A stretch of 64,000 nt of DNA from Saccharibacillus endophyticus. Lineage in GTDB: Bacteria > Bacillota > Bacilli > Paenibacillales > Paenibacillaceae. A program made the position numbers and the translations under genes. Below are positions 8,525-17,381 of the stretch, piece by piece. Location: assembly GCF_013185185.1 (NCBI RefSeq), contig NZ_JAAZWE010000001.1, forward strand, positions 1,054,001-1,118,000. The letters are read 5' to 3'. The notes below the pieces were generated by a model. It searched no databases. It saw only the letters and a list, made by a program, of their open reading frames with translations, and had not been told where the DNA came from. Positions within the stretch are counted from its first letter, which is position 1, and each line of letters starts with the position of its first letter.

Positions 8525-9205
8525 TTATCGTTGGCCGCGGAATTTTTGGGAATACGCGCGGACGTCTTCGGGCGTACGGACGCGGTTGCGGCTCCATTCG
8601 AGCAGGATTCGGTCGATATAGCGGAAATGCAGTTTGCCCGCGAATACCGCTTCTTTCAGAGCCAACAAAATCAGCTCTTCGGGGTATCGATCCTGGTCGA
8701 TCCAGACGGAGATCGTTTCGCATTCCATCGGAGACAGCGGACGGGCGAATTCTTGTTCGAAAATGCGGAACAAGTTATCGACCGTCTCGGCTTCTTCTTC
8801 GGGAACGGCCGGGCGTTCGGTGCGGCGCTGGTTGCGTCGCTCTTCGGCCAGGCAGCCTGCGATGCGTTCGTACAGTCCTGCCAGATTGTAACGTTCGTAG
8901 CGAATGCCGGAAGGCGTGTCTTCGTCTTCATGGATGGCCAAGAAACCGTCCTTGATCAGACGTTGAAGCTTGCCGGCGAGTTCGCCCGTTGCAAGTCCGG
9001 TACGCTCTTCCAATTCTTCGAGCGTCGGGAAGTCGTTCAACTCGGCTTGGCGGAAGCCGATAAGCTGGATTAGCAGCATCGTTTCCTCCAAGCTGAGGTC
9101 CATCTTGCGATAAAAACGCAGCAGGGCGTGAGGAATATGAACCTGCGGCGATTCCATCGCATGGGAGACGCCCATGGCCCAGGTTTTCCAGGCTTCGTCA
9201 TTCAC
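8525..9205 (-). CDS. dnaD: primosomal DnaD-domain protein
   Basis: A 226-residue DnaD homologue, part of the PriA-DnaD-DnaB-DnaI primosome that loads the replicative helicase. The N-terminal winged-helix part has LLIQLIGFRQAELNDFPTLE, and the C-terminal DnaD domain has ETISVWIDQDRYPEELILLA ending with YIDRILLEW. GTG at 9203-9205 is taken as start since GGAAGGAGGA lies seven bases upstream; an alternative frame opening at 9250 would overlap that site. Its place directly downstream of asnS is the same as in B. subtilis. The expected nth gene does not follow; the repeat and the permease operon lie there instead. Confidence 0.92.
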   Translation of the reverse strand: MNDEAWKTWAMGVSHAMESPQVHIPHALLRFYRKMDLSLEETMLLIQLIGFRQAELNDFPTLEELEERTGLATGELAGKLQRLIKDGFLAIHEDEDTPSGIRYERYNLAGLYERIAGCLAEERRNQRRTERPAVPEEEAETVDNLFRIFEQEFARPLSPMECETISVWIDQDRYPEELILLALKEAVFAGKLHFRYIDRILLEWSRNRVRTPEDVRAYSQKFRGQR

Positions 9206-9262
9206 CCGCTTGTTCCTCCTTCCGCCTGCTTGATCTACTCTTCGCAGCATGCGTAAAGCGCC

Positions 9263-10558
9263 TTACGGATACAGACGGTACAACATGCGCGGGAACGGAA
9301 TCGTCTCGCGAACGTGATCGAGGCCGCAGATCCAAGCAACCGTACGCTCCAAGCCCAGACCGAAGCCGGAGTGCGGAACCGATCCGTATTTACGCAGGTC
9401 CATATACCATTTGTAAGCATCGGATGTCAGGTTGTGCTCGGCAAAACGCTCTTCCATCAGCTGCGGGTCGTCGATACGCTGCGATCCGCCGATGATTTCG
9501 CCGTAACCTTCCGGCGCGATCATGTCCGCGCACAATACGACTTCCGGGCGATTCGGATCCGGCTTCATGTAGAAGGCCTTGATCTCTGCCGGATAATGCG
9601 TGATGAAGACCGGCTTGTCGTAGTGGTTCGCGATAGCCGTCTCGTGCGGCGCGCCGAAGTCTTCGCCCCAAGGCACTTCGAAGCCGTTGTTGTTCAGGAA
9701 CTCGATCGCTTCATCGTACGTGATACGCGGGAACGAACCCGTGATTTGTTCCAGCTTGGTCACGTCGCGTTCCAGCGTTTCCAGTTCCGCTTTGCAGTTC
9801 GTCAGAACGGACTGCACGACATGGCTTACGAATTGCTCTTGGATTTCCAGACTTTCTTCCAAGTCCACAAAAGCCATTTCCGGCTCGATCATCCAGAACT
9901 CGATCAAGTGGCGACGGGTTTTGGATTTTTCGGCGCGGAAAGTCGGACCGAACGAGTAAACTTTTCCGAGTGCCATTGCGGCAGCTTCCATATAGAGCTG
10001 TCCGCTTTGCGTCAGATAAGCATCTTCGTCGAAGTATTTGATATGGAACAATTCCGTCGTGCCTTCCGCCGAAGACGGCGTCAAGATCGGAGGGTCCATC
10101 AAAGTAAAGCCTCTTGTGTCGAAGAACTCGCGAACGGCACGCACGATTTGCGCACGTACGATCATCACGGCGCGCTGCTTCGTTGAACGCAGCCACAGAT
10201 GGCGATGATCCATCAGGAAGTCTACGCCGTGCTCCTTCGGCGTGATCGGGTAATCTTCCGTGATATGCAGCACTTCGATTCCGGTTACGGTCATTTCATA
10301 ACCCGATTTGCTGCGCGGCTCCTCGCGGATAATGCCGGTCACGTAGAGCGAGCTTTCCTGGGTCAGGCTTTTCGCGTCGTTCCAGATTTCTTCCGAAACT
10401 TCGCTTTTTACGACAACGCCCTGGATATATCCGGTGCCGTCGCGCAGTTGCAAGAACTGGATTTTGCCGCTCGAACGTTTATTGTTTACCCAGCAGCCGA
10501 TTCTGACGGTCTCGCCTACGTGGGCGCTAACGCCGCGAATGTCTGTTTTGGTGGACAT
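9263..10558 (-). CDS. asnS: asparaginyl-tRNA synthetase
   Basis: A class IIb aminoacyl-tRNA synthetase, 431 residues, charging tRNA-Asn. The N-terminal OB-fold anticodon-binding domain ([20 protein letters not shown]) is followed by motif 2 ([20 protein letters not shown]) and motif 3 ([15 protein letters not shown]). The residues H...[11 protein letters not shown] support Asn rather than Asp specificity. Two in-frame ATGs (10565-10567 and 10556-10558) compete; the second is better spaced from the GAGGAGAGG ribosome site. It lies 23 bases after ackA in the same transcript. Confidence 0.96.
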   Translation of the reverse strand: MSTKTDIRGVSAHVGETVRIGCWVNNKRSSGKIQFLQLRDGTGYIQGVVVKSEVSEEIWNDAKSLTQESSLYVTGIIREEPRSKSGYEMTVTGIEVLHITEDYPITPKEHGVDFLMDHRHLWLRSTKQRAVMIVRAQIVRAVREFFDTRGFTLMDPPILTPSSAEGTTELFHIKYFDEDAYLTQSGQLYMEAAAMALGKVYSFGPTFRAEKSKTRRHLIEFWMIEPEMAFVDLEESLEIQEQFVSHVVQSVLTNCKAELETLERDVTKLEQITGSFPRITYDEAIEFLNNNGFEVPWGEDFGAPHETAIANHYDKPVFITHYPAEIKAFYMKPDPNRPEVVLCADMIAPEGYGEIIGGSQRIDDPQLMEERFAEHNLTSDAYKWYMDLRKYGSVPHSGFGLGLERTVAWICGLDHVRETIPFPRMLYRLYP

Positions 10559-10581
10559 GGAAGTCATTCCTCTCCTCTATG

Positions 10582-11790
10582 TTAAGCTTTGCTTTCTTCT
10601 ACGATACGGAACGTATCGCGGGCGATCACGAGCTCTTCGTTCGTCGGAACGACCAGTACTTCCACTTTCGAATTCGGAGTGGAGATACGACGCGCGTCGC
10701 CGGAACGGATTTTGTTCAATTCTTCGTCGATCTCGATGCCGAGATACGACAGGTTGTCGCAGACCGCTTTACGCACGATGGCCGAATTTTCGCCGACGCC
10801 TGCGGTGAAGATCAGCACGTCTACGCCGTTCATCGCGGCCGCATACGAACCGATATACTTGCGCAAACGGTATTCGTACATTTCGAAAGCCAGCGTCGCG
10901 TTCGCTTCGCCTTTTTCCCAGCCGTCCGTAATGTCGCGCATATCGCTGCTTACGCCCGAGATTGCAAGCAATCCGCTGTGTTTGTTGAGCATGGAGTTCA
11001 CTTCGCTTACGCTCAGCTCTTCCTTGTTCATCACGTAAGGCACGATGGCAGGATCGAGGTCGCCGGAACGCGTGCCCATCATCAGACCTTCAAGCGGAGT
11101 CATGCCCATGGACGTATCGACGGAAATGCCGCCCTGGATCGCCGTCAAGCTGCCGCCGTTGCCGATATGCGCCGTGATGATCTTCAGATCTTCGATCGGC
11201 TTGTTCAGGAACTCGGCTGCCGCAAGGCTTACGTAGTAGTGCGATGTGCCGTGGAAACCGTAACGACGCACTTTGTATTTGTTGTAAAGAACGCGCGGAA
11301 TCGCGTACAGGTACGCTTTTTCCGGCATCGTTTGGTGGAACGCGGTGTCGAATACGACGACCTGCGGGACGCCAGGCATGTTGATTTCCGAAGCTTCGAT
11401 CCCCATGACGGCCGCAGGGTTGTGCAGCGGCGCCAGGTCGATCAGGGCACGGATATTCTTTTTCGCTTCTTTGTCCACGAGTGCGGATTCGTTGAAGAAC
11501 TCGCCGCCGTGCACGACGCGGTGGCCGATCGCATTGATCTCATCAACGCTCGACAATACGCCGTGTACGCTGTCCGTCAGCTTGTCGATAACTTTGCGGA
11601 TCGCCGTGTTGTGTTCAAGAATTTCGCTGACTTCCACGACTTCGTCTTTACCGGTCGGTTTATGCGTCAGAATGGACGAATCCATGCCGATCCGCTCTAC
11701 CAGGCCTTTAGCCAGGACGGATTCATCCGTCATATCATACAGTTGGTATTTAAGCGAGGAACTCCCCGAGTTGATTACGAGTACTTTCAC
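10582..11790 (-). CDS. ackA: acetate kinase
   Basis: A 402-residue acetate kinase that interconverts acetyl phosphate plus ADP with acetate plus ATP in the cytoplasm. The ASKHA-fold signature at the N-terminus, VLVINSGSSSLKYQLYD, the catalytic region HIGNGGSLTAIQGG and DTSMGMTPLEGLMMGTRSGD are intact, and the length fits the family. Its ATG overlaps the stop of the upstream dehydrogenase by four bases, so the two are co-translated. pta is not adjacent. Confidence 0.97.
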   Translation of the reverse strand: MKVLVINSGSSSLKYQLYDMTDESVLAKGLVERIGMDSSILTHKPTGKDEVVEVSEILEHNTAIRKVIDKLTDSVHGVLSSVDEINAIGHRVVHGGEFFNESALVDKEAKKNIRALIDLAPLHNPAAVMGIEASEINMPGVPQVVVFDTAFHQTMPEKAYLYAIPRVLYNKYKVRRYGFHGTSHYYVSLAAAEFLNKPIEDLKIITAHIGNGGSLTAIQGGISVDTSMGMTPLEGLMMGTRSGDLDPAIVPYVMNKEELSVSEVNSMLNKHSGLLAISGVSSDMRDITDGWEKGEANATLAFEMYEYRLRKYIGSYAAAMNGVDVLIFTAGVGENSAIVRKAVCDNLSYLGIEIDEELNKIRSGDARRISTPNSKVEVLVVPTNEELVIARDTFRIVEESKA

Positions 11791-12659
11791 AGTCTGTCAC
11801 CATCCTTGTCGTACTTGAAGAAACCTTCGCCGGTCTTCGTGCCGAGATGTCCTGCGCGCACCATCTTTTTCAAGATGATTGCTGGACGGTACTTCAGATC
11901 GCCGTATTCGCGGAACATGCCGTCGAGTGCTGCAAGCACCGAATCCAGACCGAAACGGTCGCACATTTCGAGCGGTCCGCGGTTGAATTGGTAGCCGATG
12001 CGCATTGCGTCGTCGATATCTTCGGCCGAAGCCACGCCTTCTTCAAGCACATGCAAAGCTTCGTTGATCAGCGTGCAGATCAGGCGGGTCGAAACAAAGC
12101 CCGGAGATTCGTAAACGGTCACGCCTTTTTTCTCCAGCGTTTCTTCCACGAAGTTCTTCGTTGCTTCGAATGTCGCATCCGATGTTTTCAAGCCGCGAAT
12201 CAATTCGACCAGGTTGATCGAAGCGACCGGGTAAATAAAGTGCATGCCGATAACGCGTTCCGGATGGAGCGTGGAACTGCCGATTTCGGTCAGGCTCAGC
12301 GCGGACGTGTTGCTTGCCAACGTAATATGGCTCGGGCACACTTGATCCAACTGGGCAAATACCGCTTTTTTCGCTTCCAAGTCTTCCGAGATCGTTTCAA
12401 TGACCAGATCGCAAGAACCGAGCTCCGCGAAATGGGTCACTTTGGAAATTCTCGACAGCGTAAGCTTTTTCTCTGCCGGGGTAATGCCCCATTTTTCAAG
12501 CTTTTTGTCTAGGCTTGTTTCGATCATGCCGTACGAATAGTCCAGCTTCTCGTTATTTTTCTCTACGAGCAGGACATCAAGGCCTCTGGAGGCAAGCATT
12601 TCTGCGATGCCTTGTCCCATGACCCCTCCGCCGACGACGCCTATTTTTTTGAAATTCAT
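11787..12659 (-). CDS. 3-hydroxybutyryl-CoA dehydrogenase
   Basis: A 290-residue 3-hydroxyacyl-CoA dehydrogenase oxidising (S)-3-hydroxybutyryl-CoA to acetoacetyl-CoA with NAD(P). The N-terminal Rossmann motif is GVVGGGVMGQGIAEMLASRG, the active-site segment is GMHFIYPVASINLVELI, and the C-terminal dimerisation domain has GYQFNRGPLEMCDRFGLD and HLGTKTGEGFFKYDKDG. It is the first gene of a transcript continuing into ackA, asnS and dnaD, an unusual mix of short-chain acyl metabolism with translation and replication genes. Hbd/MmgB-type is the best label. Confidence 0.9.
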   Translation of the reverse strand: MNFKKIGVVGGGVMGQGIAEMLASRGLDVLLVEKNNEKLDYSYGMIETSLDKKLEKWGITPAEKKLTLSRISKVTHFAELGSCDLVIETISEDLEAKKAVFAQLDQVCPSHITLASNTSALSLTEIGSSTLHPERVIGMHFIYPVASINLVELIRGLKTSDATFEATKNFVEETLEKKGVTVYESPGFVSTRLICTLINEALHVLEEGVASAEDIDDAMRIGYQFNRGPLEMCDRFGLDSVLAALDGMFREYGDLKYRPAIILKKMVRAGHLGTKTGEGFFKYDKDGDRL

Positions 12660-12743
12660 CTCTAGTATTCATCCTTTCTGGTCTCTCCTGCAAGATTGTC
12701 CACTCCTACAGCCGACATGAGCGTCTTGCATTCCCAACATCTA

Positions 12744-12772
12744 ATCATATCTTAGCATAACCGAAATGTAAA
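12744..12772 (-). promoter_or_regulatory. sigma-A promoter for hbd-ackA-asnS-dnaD
   Basis: On the minus strand TTTACA (12767-12772) and TATGAT (12744-12749) are separated by exactly 17 bases. The start codon at 12659 lies about 80 bases downstream. The rest of 12660-12981 shows no gene. Confidence 0.75.
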
Positions 12773-12981
12773 AAAGAAATTGCGGCTTAAAAATATTCGG
12801 AAATGCAAAGAAATTATAGCAAGAGTTCAAACGGACATTGTCGACCGTACGCGGACACACATTTCTATCATAAGCCTGCCAAGCCGCCGAGCGACGAAGC
12901 AGTTGCGGATATTTTGTGAAGTCGGGACAAAAAAAGGCCCGCTGCTGCTTTTTAACGCAAATCGTTCGAAGCCGCGCAAGA

Positions 12982-13030
12982 AAATGTCAAAAGCCAAGGC
13001 CCCCAACTTCAGTTGGAGTCCTCGGCTAAA
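12982..13030 (-). terminator. intrinsic terminator of the FtsH-like gene
   Basis: On the minus strand GCCGAGGACTCCAACT pairs with AGTTGGGGGCCTTGGC (16 positions, one mismatch, two wobbles, 2-base loop), followed by TTTTGACATTTT. It lies about 45 bases after the stop codon at 13074. Confidence 0.75.
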
Positions 13031-13073
13031 TGAACAGGATGTCTATTATGAACGCGATTCAAATCAAGTCATA

Positions 13074-14576
13074 TTACGCGGGCAGCTGCGTAAGCTCACG
13101 AAATTGGGCACGGAACTGCTCGCCCGAAAGAACTTCTTCATGCATCAAAATATCCAACGAACCTTCGAATACTTTCCGATACCGATCCAGTTCATTTCGC
13201 GTAGATTCGGTCAAGACGCGCAAAATCTTATCGTTATGCTTCATTAATTCTTCTTTGGTCAACATCTTCAGGCTGACGATCCCCAGATCCGTCAGACCGG
13301 ATACGATCATGTTTTCAACCAGGTCCAATGCCTGCTCAAAATCTCCGCGCGAGCCGGTACTGCGGCCGCCGTAATACAATTCTTCCGCAGCGGAGCCTGC
13401 CAACGCAATCATGATCTGTTCTTCAAGGAACTGCTTGGTATACAAATATTGTTCCTTTTGAGGATTATGACGCACATACCCCAGCGCTTGTCCGCGCGGG
13501 CTGAGAGCGACCTGGCTGACGCTGCCCGGACGCAATACTTCAGCCATGATGGCATGTCCGAGTTCATGAATCGCCACGCGGCGTTTTTCGTCCGCGCTCG
13601 TCTCGCGATCCGTTTTCTCGCCCAGCATCACTTTATCGATCGCGCGCGACAAATGCTTTTGGTCGATCACGGCCTGCTTGTCGCGCATCGCATAGATTGC
13701 CGCTTCGTTCATCACGCTTTCGAGCTGTGCGCCGGAAAAACCATACGCTTCTTCGGCAATGCGGTCCAGGTCGGCATCCGGCGATACCGGGCGGCTTTTG
13801 GCGTGCAGTTCCAAAATATGCTTGCGACCTTTTTTATCCGGCAAATCAACCTGAATATGACGGTCAAAACGACCGGGGCGAAGCAGCGCGGCATCCAGCA
13901 TCTCTTTGCGGTTCGTTGCGGCAATAACCAAAATGCGCGGCTCGTCGTTGTTGTAGATGCCGTCCATTTCGGTCAGCAGCTGGTTCAGCGTCTGATCATA
14001 CTCGCGCTGCTGCCCGCCTTCCCGCTTGCCGCCGATCACGTCGATCTCGTCGATGAAAATAATGGCGCTTTGCTTTTTTTCCTGCGCCGCGCGGGTACGG
14101 GCATCCTTGAACAAATCACGGATGCGTCCCGCGCCCACGCCTACGTACATTTCAACGAAATCGCTGCCCGAAGCGGCAACGAAGACCGAGTCCGTATAAT
14201 GGGCCGCGGCTTTCGCCATCAGCGTCTTTCCCGTTCCCGGAGGGCCCGTCAACAAAATGCCCTTCAACGGACGAATGCCGAGCTTTTTGATTTCTTCATG
14301 CTTGATCAAAAAATCCAAAGCTTCGCGCAGCTCTTGCTTGGAGTTGTCTTGTCCGCCGATCTGTTCGAACGTGAATTTTTCGGGCTTTTGCTTTTTTCGC
14401 TTGCGATCCTGAGCAGCGCCTACGGCCAAGCCGCCGCGCATTTGCAAAACCGCGAAGATTCCCACGCCGATCAGTGCCATCACCGCGATTGGCATAATAT
14501 TGACTCCGATAAGACCCAGGAAGATCACGAACGCCGCTGCAAAACCGATCAACACTTCCATTGTCCATTTAGGCAT
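13074..14576 (-). CDS. FtsH-like membrane-anchored AAA+ zinc metalloprotease
   Basis: A 500-residue AAA+ protease that would unfold and degrade membrane or cytosolic proteins. Residues ~5-50 hold two closely spaced membrane helices with almost no loop, unlike FtsH, which has a ~70-residue external domain. Walker A is GPPGTGKT, Walker B is AIIFIDEID, the second region of homology reads RPGRFDRHI, and the zinc site is HELGHAI (FtsH itself has HEAGH). A later Asp in GDFEQALDLVENMIV is the probable third zinc ligand. It is shorter than FtsH (~640 aa), so it is a paralogue. Its start overlaps the preceding anchored protein by eight bases, suggesting a functional pair. Confidence 0.85.
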   Translation of the reverse strand: MPKWTMEVLIGFAAAFVIFLGLIGVNIMPIAVMALIGVGIFAVLQMRGGLAVGAAQDRKRKKQKPEKFTFEQIGGQDNSKQELREALDFLIKHEEIKKLGIRPLKGILLTGPPGTGKTLMAKAAAHYTDSVFVAASGSDFVEMYVGVGAGRIRDLFKDARTRAAQEKKQSAIIFIDEIDVIGGKREGGQQREYDQTLNQLLTEMDGIYNNDEPRILVIAATNRKEMLDAALLRPGRFDRHIQVDLPDKKGRKHILELHAKSRPVSPDADLDRIAEEAYGFSGAQLESVMNEAAIYAMRDKQAVIDQKHLSRAIDKVMLGEKTDRETSADEKRRVAIHELGHAIMAEVLRPGSVSQVALSPRGQALGYVRHNPQKEQYLYTKQFLEEQIMIALAGSAAEELYYGGRSTGSRGDFEQALDLVENMIVSGLTDLGIVSLKMLTKEELMKHNDKILRVLTESTRNELDRYRKVFEGSLDILMHEEVLSGEQFRAQFRELTQLPA

Positions 14577-15114
14577 TGTATTGTCCTCCTGTTCCGGTCG
14601 CCGCGGCCAGCGGCAGAATGATATATTTGTTGGCCTTCTTGTCCGACGCGGAACTTAAGGCAACGTAAACGTAGCGGTCATCCATATCGCTGGAAATGGT
14701 ATATCCGTTATTTTCGTTTTGAATTTCGGCTAACGTATCGGGAATCATCGTATATCGCTTGTTAGCCATCGCTTCGGCAACCGAGAACGAAGCTTGCTTC
14801 CAAAGCTCTTCGATCTCCGGCGTCGAGTGGTCGGCAATGTCCAACTTGATCGAACGTCCTTCGAGCAAAGAACCTTGTTCTTTGCGAAGCTGGGCGATCA
14901 TTCCGCGCAAATCCACATTCGATTCCAGATCGAGTTTCAATACGGCCTGCTTTTGGGTAATATGAGCTTGGGCGCTGGTAACGCCCGGATAATTCGTAAG
15001 CATTTTTTCAATAGGACGCTCAAGAGCAGTTTGACGATACATGAACCATCCTCCGAGCAGAAGGATGAGCGATAATGCGGCAGTAACGACAATAGGCAGC
15101 ACACGAATTTTCAA
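14569..15114 (-). CDS. membrane-anchored hypothetical protein, partner of FtsH-like protease
   Basis: An unrecognised 181-residue protein. TTG at 15112-15114 is taken as start, nine bases after GAGGAG; an ATG overlapping this region is out of frame. One N-terminal helix (VLPIVVTAALSLILLLGGWF) anchors it, leaving ~150 residues outside the membrane, including a stretch like a small alpha/beta domain (ALERPIEKMLTNYPGVTSAQ, later IIPDTLAEIQNENNGYTISS-like). The stop overlaps the start of the FtsH-like gene by eight bases. It could supply the external domain missing from that short protease or act as its adaptor; this is inference from gene order only. Confidence 0.7.
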   Translation of the reverse strand: MKIRVLPIVVTAALSLILLLGGWFMYRQTALERPIEKMLTNYPGVTSAQAHITQKQAVLKLDLESNVDLRGMIAQLRKEQGSLLEGRSIKLDIADHSTPEIEELWKQASFSVAEAMANKRYTMIPDTLAEIQNENNGYTISSDMDDRYVYVALSSASDKKANKYIILPLAAATGTGGQYNA

Positions 15115-15283
15115 TGGGCATTTCTCCTCTTCTTGCTGTATGTGTAAGCATCGGGCAGAGCAGAATCCAACATCCATCTGTTTTTCCGGCATTTTTGCGA
15201 AAAAATGCTTTTTCGGCGTTTGTTTACCGTTTAAACCGAACCTTCGTTTTCCTTCTTTTATCCAAATTTAAACCCTTGTTGAG

Positions 15284-15320
15284 AATAAGTATATCACACC
15301 GTTTTCCCATTTTCTAATTC
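15284..15320 (-). promoter_or_regulatory. candidate extended -10 promoter for the protease pair
   Basis: On the minus strand TGATATACT (extended -10; TATACT at 15288-15293) lies about 17-18 bases after a weak -35 (TTAGAA). A leader of roughly 165 bases precedes the TTG start at 15114. The region 15115-15460 shows no other gene. Confidence 0.5.
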
Positions 15321-15460
15321 GCGTACGCGTTCCCGGATGCTTGCTCGGCACGGTTTTAGACCGAAAAAGCGTTTTGCGGGAACATGAACGATTTAAAGCA
15401 ATCCTGCAAAAGCGAGCAAAAACGACGATTCCTTACAAAAAGCAGCATGAACTGCACAAA

Positions 15461-15495
15461 AAGGCCTTTCCCCCAAGGGAAAGGCCTTTTTTACC
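15461..15495 (-). terminator. intrinsic terminator of tseB/ypmB
   Basis: AAGGCCTTTCCC-CCAA-GGGAAAGGCCTT is a perfect 12-bp stem; T-runs follow on both strands, so it may act bidirectionally. It lies about 35 bases downstream of the stop of the 15527-16045 gene. Confidence 0.92.
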
Positions 15496-15526
15496 GGAAC
15501 AATGAATCAAAAGGCGGAAATACTTC

Positions 15527-16045
15527 CTACCATTTCGGCAAAGCGGAAGGTTGCCCGACCTCGCTGCCGTCTTTGAGATTGTAGAATCGGTAATAACGAG
15601 TATCGTTCTGTTCGTAAAAAATCTGCCATACGTATTGATTGCTGTATACGCCCGGCAGAAGGCGAATCAATTTCGCGTCCGGAAGCTCGGCTTCGAATCG
15701 GCTGCGCATATCATCGCGCGTAACGGTTCCCGCGAGCGGCAGAGTCCGCAGTGCGTTCTGCCCTTCGGCCGGCGTACCGTCCGACTTGTATTTCATCCAT
15801 ACATATTCTTCTTCGCCTGCCGCAGTCGTCCCCAATACAACCCAGAAGATCGAGTTTTCTCCCCAGACCCATTTATCGGCCCGCTCGACTTCGGTTAATT
15901 GTGCTTGGGTACGCGCTGCCGCGATTGCCGCATTGCGCTCGCTCGTTCGATCCTGCATCGAAATGGTGTAATACAAATACGCTCCCGAGAGCAGGATCAA
16001 AAGGATGAGCACAACCAGCAAAATGAGTTTTGCGCGCTTGCTCAC
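15527..16045 (-). CDS. tseB: TseB/YpmB-type cell-wall elongation regulator
   Basis: A 172-residue single-pass membrane protein matching the YpmB group (DUF5590), which in B. subtilis is TseB, a modulator of the elongation penicillin-binding protein PBP2A. The N-terminal helix is LILLVVLILLILLSGAYLYY; the outside part has two similar alpha/beta repeats (WVWGENSIFWVVLGTTAAGE and PGVYSNQYVWQIFYEQNDTR). In B. subtilis the order is dinG-ypmA-ypmB-aspB-asnS; here mtaD and rex lie between dinG and ypmB, and the protease pair plus hbd-ackA stand in place of aspB. Terminator at 15461. Confidence 0.85.
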   Translation of the reverse strand: MSKRAKLILLVVLILLILLSGAYLYYTISMQDRTSERNAAIAAARTQAQLTEVERADKWVWGENSIFWVVLGTTAAGEEEYVWMKYKSDGTPAEGQNALRTLPLAGTVTRDDMRSRFEAELPDAKLIRLLPGVYSNQYVWQIFYEQNDTRYYRFYNLKDGSEVGQPSALPKW

Positions 16046-16070
16046 GTTGTCGTTCCTCCCGGTGTCCGGT

Positions 16071-17381
16071 TTATCGAGCTAACAGCCCTTCGAAAGAGGC
16101 CTGCGCTTCGAACCGGATTTTCTCTTCGTCCAGGGTCAGGCATTCGCGGTTCTTCACGATCTGGCGACCGTTCACCCAGACATGACGTACGTCCTGCCCG
16201 GCTGCCGAATACACGGCGTGCGAAACGTAATCCGTGCGAGGCACGAAATGCGCCTGTTCGATATCCAGGGCGATAAAGTCTGCTTTCATGCCTGCGGCCA
16301 GCGTACCCAGATTCTCGAGGTACAACGACCGAGCCCCGTACAAAGTTCCCATCCGCAAAGCTTCCAGCGCAGGGACGGCCGTCGGGTCGCCGGATACGCC
16401 TTTGTGGATCAGCGCCGCAAGACGCATCTCTTCGAACATGTCCAGATTGTTATTGCTTGCCGAACTGTCCGTGCCGAGCGAGACCACTACGCCTGCTTTG
16501 AGCATTTGCGGGACTTTCGCCACGCCGCTCGCCAATTTGAGGTTGCTGCCCGGATTATGGGACACCGCTACCTTGTTGGCTGCAAGCACTTCGATCTCTT
16601 CGTCGGTCAAATGCACGGCATGCGCAACCATCGACGGACGGGAGAAGAAGCCCAGCTTTTCCAGATGCGCCACCGGACGAAGGCCGTATTCGCGCACGTT
16701 CTGTTCCACTTCCGCCGCCGTTTCCGACATATGCGTGTGCAAAGGCAGATCCAGATCATGCGCGGCTTGAACAAAGCGCTCGATGTAAGCCGGCGGACAG
16801 GTATAAGGCGCATGCGGAGACATCATGACCGTGATGCGGCCGTCCGCCCCGCCGTGCCAGGTTTTCGCGAACGAGACGGCATCCGCCAATTTGCGCTCCT
16901 GCTCTTCTTCCGAACACAAGCCGATGACGCCGCGCGTCAACGAAGCGCGCATGCCGGATTTTTCTACGGCTTCCGCTACGCGGTCCATATGATCGTACAT
17001 ATCGAGGAACGTCGTGGTACCGCTTTTGAGCATTTCCACGATGGACAGGGAACTGCCCCAATATACGTCGTTCGAGGTGAATTTGGCTTCCATCGGCCAC
17101 ATTTTGGTTTGCAGCCATTCCTGCAGCACCATGTCGTCGCCGTAACCCCGCAGCAGCGACATCGCCGTGTGCCCGTGACTGTTTACCAAGCCCGGCATGA
17201 AGAGCAATCCCTTACCGTCAACAGCCGGCAAATCGCGCGCGTCCTCCGGCTCTTCGGTTCCGATGTACGCGATCGTGCCGCCGTCAATGATCATGCAGCC
17301 GTGCACGACGCCTCCTTGCTCGGCCGTCGCGAATACGCCGTTTCTAATGATCCACTTTTTCGGGTTGTTTGTCGTTGTCAT
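16071..17381 (-). CDS. mtaD: 5-methylthioadenosine/S-adenosylhomocysteine deaminase
   Basis: A 436-residue amidohydrolase of the TatD/ATZ-TRZ type that deaminates MTA or SAH to the inosyl products. The metal site reads NSHGHTAMSLLRGYGDD; further ligands are in HTHMSETAAEVEQN and VAHAVHLTD, and the catalytic Asp is in LGTDSSASNNNLDMFEEMR. Length and C-terminal beta domain (VWVNGRQIVKNRECLTLDEE) fit the family. The ATG follows GGAAAGGAAACC and overlaps the 3' end of rex by 38 bases. Other adenosine-like substrates cannot be excluded. Confidence 0.88.
   Translation of the reverse strand: MTTTNNPKKWIIRNGVFATAEQGGVVHGCMIIDGGTIAYIGTEEPEDARDLPAVDGKGLLFMPGLVNSHGHTAMSLLRGYGDDMVLQEWLQTKMWPMEAKFTSNDVYWGSSLSIVEMLKSGTTTFLDMYDHMDRVAEAVEKSGMRASLTRGVIGLCSEEEQERKLADAVSFAKTWHGGADGRITVMMSPHAPYTCPPAYIERFVQAAHDLDLPLHTHMSETAAEVEQNVREYGLRPVAHLEKLGFFSRPSMVAHAVHLTDEEIEVLAANKVAVSHNPGSNLKLASGVAKVPQMLKAGVVVSLGTDSSASNNNLDMFEEMRLAALIHKGVSGDPTAVPALEALRMGTLYGARSLYLENLGTLAAGMKADFIALDIEQAHFVPRTDYVSHAVYSAAGQDVRHVWVNGRQIVKNRECLTLDEEKIRFEAQASFEGLLAR

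Noticed and set aside
12982..13030. Hairpin CCCCCAACTTCAGTTGGAGTCC resembling an IS200/IS605 end
   Set aside because: The full stem lies directly after the FtsH-like stop and is followed on the minus strand by a T-rich tract; it is better explained as an intrinsic terminator, and no transposase or TnpB remains nearby.
12780..13247. 155-codon plus-strand frame
   Set aside because: Overlaps the terminator and the 3' end of the FtsH-like gene on the opposite strand; no ribosome site or homology.
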